From: Klebsiella huaxiensis
GTDB lineage: Bacteria; Pseudomonadota; Gammaproteobacteria; Enterobacterales; Enterobacteriaceae
Direction: 5' to 3'
NCBI RefSeq assembly: GCF_003261575.2
Contig: NZ_CP036175.1
Coordinates: 6,014,001 to 6,078,000 of the forward strand
DNA: 64,000 nt
The stretch's first letter is position 1, and each line of letters starts with the position of its first letter. The notes under the pieces were generated by a model. The model was not told the DNA's origin. It made no database searches and worked only from the letters and a program-made list of their open reading frames with translations. This document shows, piece after piece, positions 60,136 through 64,000 of the stretch. The position numbers and the translations under genes are program-made.

Positions 60136-60152
60136 GCGAACGATTCGTTCGC
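60136..60152. promoter_or_regulatory. Palindromic operator between the XRE regulator and azlC
   Basis: GCGAACGA-T-TCGTTCGC is a perfect 8-1-8 palindrome 23 bp before the regulator start. A half-site TTCGTTCG recurs at 60191-60198 near the azlC start. The divergent layout suggests that the Xre-cupin protein binds here and controls both sides. Confidence 0.7.
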
Positions 60153-60213
60153 CTTGAAATGCTTTTCTGTTGCGTTCATTATAATGGAAATTCGTTCGAT
60201 ATGGCTAAAGAGT

Positions 60214-60865
60214 ATGAAGCAACACTTCGCCAGTCTCAAAGGCGACACCATCAAAGCAATTGTTTTAGTCTGCCTGGCGGTAGGCATCGTGGGCATGTCC
60301 TATGGCTCGCTGGCTATCGCCTATGGTTTTCCCATTTGGGTGCCTTTTGTCCTCTCGGTTTGCGTGCTAGCGGGTGCCTCTGAGTTTATGTTTATCGGCA
60401 TTGTCGCCAGCGGCGGCAACCCGTTAGCGGCAGCAGCAGCTGGTTAACGCCCGCCATATTCCTTTCGGCGTCACGGTACGCGATCTGGTCGGCCAGCGCG
60501 CCGCCAGCTTCCTCGGTTGCCACATCATGAACGACGAAAGCGTGGTGTTTGGTCTGTCGCAGAAAACACCCGAACAGCGCCGGGCCGCCTACTGGCTATG
60601 CGGTCTGGGCGTGGCGCTGATTTGGCCGCTGGGCGCGCTCCTGGGCGCGGGCGTCGGTAAGCTGCTCCCGGCACCGGAGACCATCGGCCTCGATGCGGTA
60701 TTCCCGGCGATTCTGCTGGCGCTGGTGGTTCCGGCATTTAAAAACCGTACTACGCTTATCCGCGCCTGCAGCGGAGCGGCGCTATCGCTGGCCGCCGTGC
60801 CTTTTGCGCCGGTTGGCCTGCCGGTCCTGCTGTCGCTGTTTGGCCTGCTGACGAGGAAAAAATAA
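60214..60865 (+). pseudogene. azlC: AzlC-family branched-chain amino acid exporter subunit, frameshifted
   Basis: Large subunit of a two-part exporter (E. coli YgaZ type). The first 78 codons encode MKQHFASLKGDTIKAIVL and GYGSLA-like membrane segments through CVLAGASEFMFIGIVASGGN, then stop at TAA 60445-60447. The protein resumes in the +1 frame (LVNARHIPFGVTVRDLVGQ, NDESVVFGLSQ) and runs to 60865. The break is in a GCGGCAGCAGCAG run (60427-60439) where a Gly-Leu is expected, so a small deletion or slippage is likely. A sequencing error cannot be excluded. Its stop overlaps the azlD start. Confidence 0.8.
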
Positions 60866-61188
60866 TGGGCAATATGACGCTATTTATTGCCGGTATCGCC
60901 GTGCTATCTCTGGGAACCTATTTAATGCGTTTAGGTGGAGCAAAGCTCGGCAACCGTTTAGCCTTTTCCGAACGTTCTCAGGCGCTGCTTTCCGATGCGG
61001 CGACGGTGCTGCTCTTTTCCGTCGCGCTAGCGACCACGTTTTATGAGGGTGAACATTTTGCCGGGATGGCGCGGGTGTTGGGCGTGGGCTTCGCGGTGTT
61101 CCTCGCCTGGCGCAAGATGCCGCTGATTGTGGTGATTATCGCCGCCGCCGTGGTAACGGCGCTGCTGCGGATGGCAGGAATATCTTAG
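60865..61188 (+). CDS. azlD: AzlD-family exporter small subunit
   Basis: 107 residues with three or four hydrophobic helices and the AzlD pattern GTYLMRLGGAKLGNRL and AWRKMPLIVVII. It pairs with AzlC to export branched-chain or related amino acids (E. coli YgaH). The start overlaps the azlC stop (TAATG). If azlC is truly broken this subunit has no partner. Confidence 0.82.
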   Translation: MGNMTLFIAGIAVLSLGTYLMRLGGAKLGNRLAFSERSQALLSDAATVLLFSVALATTFYEGEHFAGMARVLGVGFAVFLAWRKMPLIVVIIAAAVVTALLRMAGIS

Positions 61189-61266
61189 GCCGGATAGCCA
61201 GGCGGCATCCGGCCATCAGGCTCACCAACGCCGGATGGCGACGCTAACGCGTCTTATCCGGCCTAC
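61189..61266. repeat. REP pair between azlD and the P-loop kinase gene
   Basis: GCCGGATAGCCAGGCGGCAT/CCGGCC (61189-61213) and GCCGGATGGCGACGCTAACG/CGTCTTATCCGGCCTAC (61230-61266) are REP units of the E. coli class, inversely arranged. The second overlaps the last 23 bp of the kinase gene, so REP sequence encodes its final residues CRPDKTR and the stop. Confidence 0.85.
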
Positions 61267-61828
61267 AGTTTTCATTCCTTATCTGTATTTCAATCCACTC
61301 ATTTAAGAGTTCAATGTCTGGTAGCTGCAGTTGATCTACCGTAAATACCGGTCCCAAGCGCATTGGTTGCGCCCGTTGCGCCAGCTGGGCCAGCTCCGGG
61401 AGATACTCTTCGCCCGGATGCCCCGGTTTACGGTCCTGCAACCGACTGGCGTAGCGCGACACCGCCAGCTCTGGCGAGATCTGATTCCAGACTTCAAGGA
61501 CCTTTTCCACTCCCGCTTGTTGCAGCAACTGCTGCAACATTTCACGCGGCTGAAAACCAAACCAGGCGTCAATTAACCAGACGCAGCCTGCCGACGACTG
61601 GCCAACAATCGACCATATGACCTCATAGGCGGCACAACCCAACTGCCGGTTGAAATGACGATCAATATCAGTAAAGCGCGCCATAAACGGCTCCTTAATA
61701 CCGTCGATGGTGAGTAGCGGCAGATTAAATGTTGCCGAGAGCTGCCGGGTGACGGTGCTTTTACCCGATGCGGGAATGCCGTTAATTAAAATCACCGTTT
61801 TGCGGTCTGGAGTGAGATGTCTGTTCAT
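61244..61828 (-). CDS. P-loop kinase-like ATPase next to a PTS EIIA gene
   Basis: 194-residue cytoplasmic protein with Walker A INGIPASGKSTVTRQ (about residues 15-29) and the pattern of the AAA/zeta-toxin-like kinase group (LTIDGIKEPFMAR, VWLIDAWFGFQP). It could phosphorylate a sugar or another small molecule. The start overlaps the EIIA stop (ATGA), so they are cotranslated, but its role in the PTS pathway is unknown. The final seven residues come from a REP element, which suggests that the original 3' end was replaced. Confidence 0.72.
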   Translation of the reverse strand: MNRHLTPDRKTVILINGIPASGKSTVTRQLSATFNLPLLTIDGIKEPFMARFTDIDRHFNRQLGCAAYEVIWSIVGQSSAGCVWLIDAWFGFQPREMLQQLLQQAGVEKVLEVWNQISPELAVSRYASRLQDRKPGHPGEEYLPELAQLAQRAQPMRLGPVFTVDQLQLPDIELLNEWIEIQIRNENCRPDKTR

Positions 61829-62262
61829 AACAACGCGACGACCTCCTCCCGGCTGCTGGCGGCCCGCAGCTTAGTCATCGTTTCGTTATTATCGAGCAAC
61901 GCGATAATCGCGCGGATACCCTCCTCGATATGAGCATTGCTGTCCTGCGCGCCGAACATAATGACAATATCCGCCTTCTCGCTATCGGCAAACTGAATCG
62001 GTTTGTTCAGCACCACCAGGCTAAAACAGTTACGCTTTACGCCGCATTCAGGTCTGGCATGGGGGATCGCTACGCCTTCATCAAAAACGTAATACGCACC
62101 ATGGTGCAGGGTATTATCAATCACCGCCTGGCCGTATTCTGTCGAGATATACCCTTTTGCGACCAGCGGACTGGCGGCCAGGTGAATCACCTTCTGCCAG
62201 TCTGACTCCGTGACGCCGACCTGAATGGCATCGGCCTCAATAAGTAATTCTTTTATCGTCAT
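61825..62262 (-). CDS. PTS fructose/mannitol-type EIIA protein
   Basis: Cytoplasmic phosphotransfer protein of 145 residues with the phospho-His in GVAIPHARPECGVKRN (about residue 66) and the EIIA-2 frame (LNKPIQFADSEKADIVIMFGAQDS, EEGIRAIIALLDN). It passes phosphate from HPr to a partner EIIB. AGGGAG precedes the start. The matching EIIB and EIIC are not in the window; the gene just upstream is cut by the IS, so the operon is probably broken. Confidence 0.88.
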   Translation of the reverse strand: MTIKELLIEADAIQVGVTESDWQKVIHLAASPLVAKGYISTEYGQAVIDNTLHHGAYYVFDEGVAIPHARPECGVKRNCFSLVVLNKPIQFADSEKADIVIMFGAQDSNAHIEEGIRAIIALLDNNETMTKLRAASSREEVVALL

Positions 62263-62285
62263 GATGACTCCCTAAGAATCTAATC

Positions 62286-62364
62286 CTAAATATTACGGCG
62301 AATAACATTACGCAACTCATCAATGCGAATAAAAAGCGCATCAATTTCCTGTCGATGCGTCTTG
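62286..62364 (-). pseudogene. 3' remnant of the gene upstream of EIIA, cut by the IS element
   Basis: Open frame from the IS edge to TAG encodes KTHRQEIDALFIRIDELRNV and IRRNI, then stops 24 bp before the EIIA start with a normal operon spacing. The helical, charged end is plausible for a regulator or enzyme, but it is too short to name. The rest of the gene is not in the window. Confidence 0.6.
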
Positions 62365-63560
62365 GGAAGGTGCGAACAAGTTCCTGATATGAGATCATCA
62401 TATTCATCCGGAGCGCATCCCAGAGGGACATCATGAGCCATCAACTCACCTTCGCCGATAGTGAATTCAGCACTAAGCGCCGTCAGACCCGAAAAGAGAT
62501 TTTCCTCTCCCGCATGGAGCAGATTCTGCCATGGCAGAATATGACCGCTGTCATCGAGCCGTTTTATCCCAAGGCGGGCAATGGCCGACGGCCCTATCCG
62601 CTGGAGACCATGCTGCGTATTCACTGCATGCAGCATTGGTACAACCTGAGCGACGGTGCCATGGAAGATGCCCTGTACGAAATCGCCTCCATGCGCCTGT
62701 TTGCCCGATTATCCCTGGATAGCGCCCTGCCGGATCGCACCACCATCATGAATTTCCGCCACCTGCTCGAGCAGCATCAACTGGCCCGTCAATTGTTCAA
62801 GACCATCAATCGCTGGCTGGCCGAAGCAGGCGTCATGATGACCCAAGGCACTTTGGTGGATGCCACCATCATTGAGGCACCCAGCTCTACCAAGAACAAT
62901 GAGCAGCAACGCGATCCGGAGATGCATCAGACCAAGAAAGGCAATCAGTGGCACTTTGGCATGAAGGCCCACATTGGTGTCGATGCCAAGAGTGGCCTGA
63001 CCCACAGCCTGGTCACCACCGCGGCCAACGAGCATGACCTCAATCAGCTGGGTAATCTGCTTCATGGAGAGGAGCAATTTGTCTCAGCCGATGCCGGCTA
63101 CCAAGGAGCGCCACAGCGCGAGGAGCTGGCCGAGGTGGATGTGGACTGGCTGATCGCCGAGCGTCCCGGCAGGGTAAAAACCTTGAAGCAGCATCCGCGC
63201 AAGAACAAAACGGCCATCAACATCGAATACATGAAAGCCAGCATCCGTGCCAGGGTGGAGCACCCGTTTCGCATCATCAAGCGGCAGTTCGGCTTCGTGA
63301 AAGCCAGATACAAGGGGCTGCTGAAAAACGATAACCAACTGGCGATGTTATTCACCCTGGCCAACCTGTTTCGGGTGGACCAAATGATACGTCAGTGGGA
63401 GAGATCTCAGTAAAAACCGGAAATAACGCCAGAAATGGTGGAAAAAATAGCCTAAATAGGCTGATTCGATGTGTTTGCGGGAAAAAAATCGGCCCAGATC
63501 CGCGAAATTTTAATCAGCGAGTCAGCTTGGGAAGAAATGACCTGCTTATTCGCACCTTCC
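62365..63560 (+). mobile_element. Complete IS5-family insertion sequence (IS5/ISKpn26-like)
   Basis: 1196 bp bounded by 16-bp inverted repeats GGAAGGTGCGAACAAG (62365-62380) and CTTATTCGCACCTTCC (63545-63560), matching IS5 ends with one difference. The flanking 4-mers are CTTG on the left and CTAA on the right, so the usual 4-bp target duplication is missing. A single transposase gene fills the element. Confidence 0.93.
62433..63413 (+). CDS. IS5-family transposase (InsH-like)
   Basis: 326-residue DDE transposase almost identical to E. coli IS5 InsH (start MSHQLTFADSEFSTKRRQTR). The DDE residues fit LVDATIIEAP, FVSADAGYQG and the Glu in SIRARVEHPFRIIKRQFGF. Full length with no frame break, so the element is probably active. 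Confidence 0.95.
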   Translation: MSHQLTFADSEFSTKRRQTRKEIFLSRMEQILPWQNMTAVIEPFYPKAGNGRRPYPLETMLRIHCMQHWYNLSDGAMEDALYEIASMRLFARLSLDSALPDRTTIMNFRHLLEQHQLARQLFKTINRWLAEAGVMMTQGTLVDATIIEAPSSTKNNEQQRDPEMHQTKKGNQWHFGMKAHIGVDAKSGLTHSLVTTAANEHDLNQLGNLLHGEEQFVSADAGYQGAPQREELAEVDVDWLIAERPGRVKTLKQHPRKNKTAINIEYMKASIRARVEHPFRIIKRQFGFVKARYKGLLKNDNQLAMLFTLANLFRVDQMIRQWERSQ

Positions 63561-63641
63561 CTAACAGGCACATACGATCTGACATTTGCATCAGATTTCG
63601 CTACTTACGGCCCGCAGCCTAGCTGGGGGTTTTCTATGCAC

Positions 63642-63663
63642 AAAAAAAGCGCCCTGAGGCGCT
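63642..63663 (-). terminator. Terminator of the YhcN-like gene
   Basis: AGCGCC-CTGA-GGCGCT (63648-63663); the minus strand continues into seven T residues, 22 bp after the stop. Confidence 0.8.
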
Positions 63664-63684
63664 CTTTCGACAGTAGCTTTAAGC

Positions 63685-63897
63685 TTATTTGTTCAGTTCC
63701 GCTGTCATATGCACGCGGTTACCGGTAAATGCTTCGGTAATTTTGTAAGACGATGCGCCAGCAGCCTGGGCCTGAGCGGCGATTTGCGCTTCTGCGCCGT
63801 CGATAGTCATAGCGGTAGCGGTCACGGTTTCAGCAGCGAAGGAACCAAAAGAAGCGGCCAGAGCGATAACTGCGACAAAAGTTTTGATGCTTTTCAT
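63685..63897 (-). CDS. YhcN/BhsA-like periplasmic stress protein (DUF1471)
   Basis: 70 residues: a signal peptide ending near SFA-AET (about residue 22), then the small domain of the YhcN/McbA/BhsA family (IDGAEAQIAAQAQAAGASSYKI, NRVHMTAELNK). Family members are periplasmic and are induced by acid, oxidants or metals; none has a defined enzyme role. It stands alone with its own terminator. The bases from 63898 to 64000 should hold its promoter. Confidence 0.85.
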   Translation of the reverse strand: MKSIKTFVAVIALAASFGSFAAETVTATAMTIDGAEAQIAAQAQAAGASSYKITEAFTGNRVHMTAELNK

Positions 63898-64000
63898 AAT
63901 ATAAACCCTTTAACTTAGTTGTTTGAATAAGGCGCCGTGCCTTGATGTGATAAATAGTAGCCCTCACATCAGCAAACAAAAAGCGGAAGGATTTGTTGTC

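Noticed and set aside
63471..63728. An open frame running from inside the IS element into the YhcN-like gene region
   Set aside because: It crosses the IS right end and the YhcN terminator and overlaps the YhcN-like gene on the other strand; it appears to be chance.
1..64000. Search for tRNA, rRNA, CRISPR arrays, prophage or integrase genes
   Set aside because: None was seen; the only mobile element is the IS5-family copy.

Overview
The window looks like chromosomal DNA of a Klebsiella/Raoultella-type member of the Enterobacteriaceae. The core genes match Escherichia coli proteins closely in length and motif, and lie in the order of the E. coli 88-min region read backwards: yijE, metF, metL, metB, metJ, yiiX, rpmE, priA, cytR, ftsN, hslV, hslU, menA, rraA, then pfkA, fieF, cpxP, cpxR, cpxA, yiiM, sodA, rhaT, rhaR, rhaS, rhaBAD. 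Between these lie carbohydrate modules absent from that E. coli segment, plus ERIC and REP repeats typical of enterics. Species cannot be fixed from the sequence alone.

Region 1 (1-11764): the end of a NagA-type deacetylase and a NagE-type PTS permease, then yijE and metF. A block follows between metF and metL: a glucose-family PTS permease with its MalI-like repressor and a tandem palindromic operator, a LysR regulator divergent from a carboxymuconolactone-decarboxylase-like protein, an UshA-like periplasmic nucleotidase behind a consensus CRP box, and an unrecognised zinc-ribbon protein.

Region 2 (11739-31906): conserved housekeeping DNA covering methionine synthesis under MetJ (met boxes visible before metB and metF), replication restart, cell division, the HslVU protease with its heat-shock promoter and leader hairpin, menaquinone synthesis, RNase E control, glycolysis, metal efflux and the Cpx envelope-stress system, including the CpxQ small RNA in the cpxP 3' end. 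rraA abuts pfkA directly; the zapB-to-sbp genes found between them in E. coli are absent.

Region 3 (32198-49503): an enlarged rhamnose locus. It has the RhaT symporter, the regulators RhaR and RhaS, the catabolic rhaBAD genes, a complete four-gene sugar ABC transporter, a FucO-type lactaldehyde reductase and the RhaM mutarotase. Between rhaT and rhaR sits a TRAP transporter operon facing a KdgM-type porin; KdgR-like boxes before both suggest uptake of uronates or pectin fragments.

Region 4 (49557-59489): an AT-rich tandem pair of unrecognised paralogous lipoproteins beside a raffinose-type operon (rafR, rafA, rafB, a LacA-like acetyltransferase and a glycoporin), with two RafR-type operators.

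Region 5 (59565-64000): an XRE-cupin regulator divergent from an azlCD-type exporter whose azlC is frameshifted; a PTS EIIA and P-loop kinase left from a larger operon; a complete IS5-family element that cuts the upstream gene of that operon and lacks a matching target duplication; and a YhcN-like periplasmic protein. No tRNA, rRNA, CRISPR array or prophage was seen.
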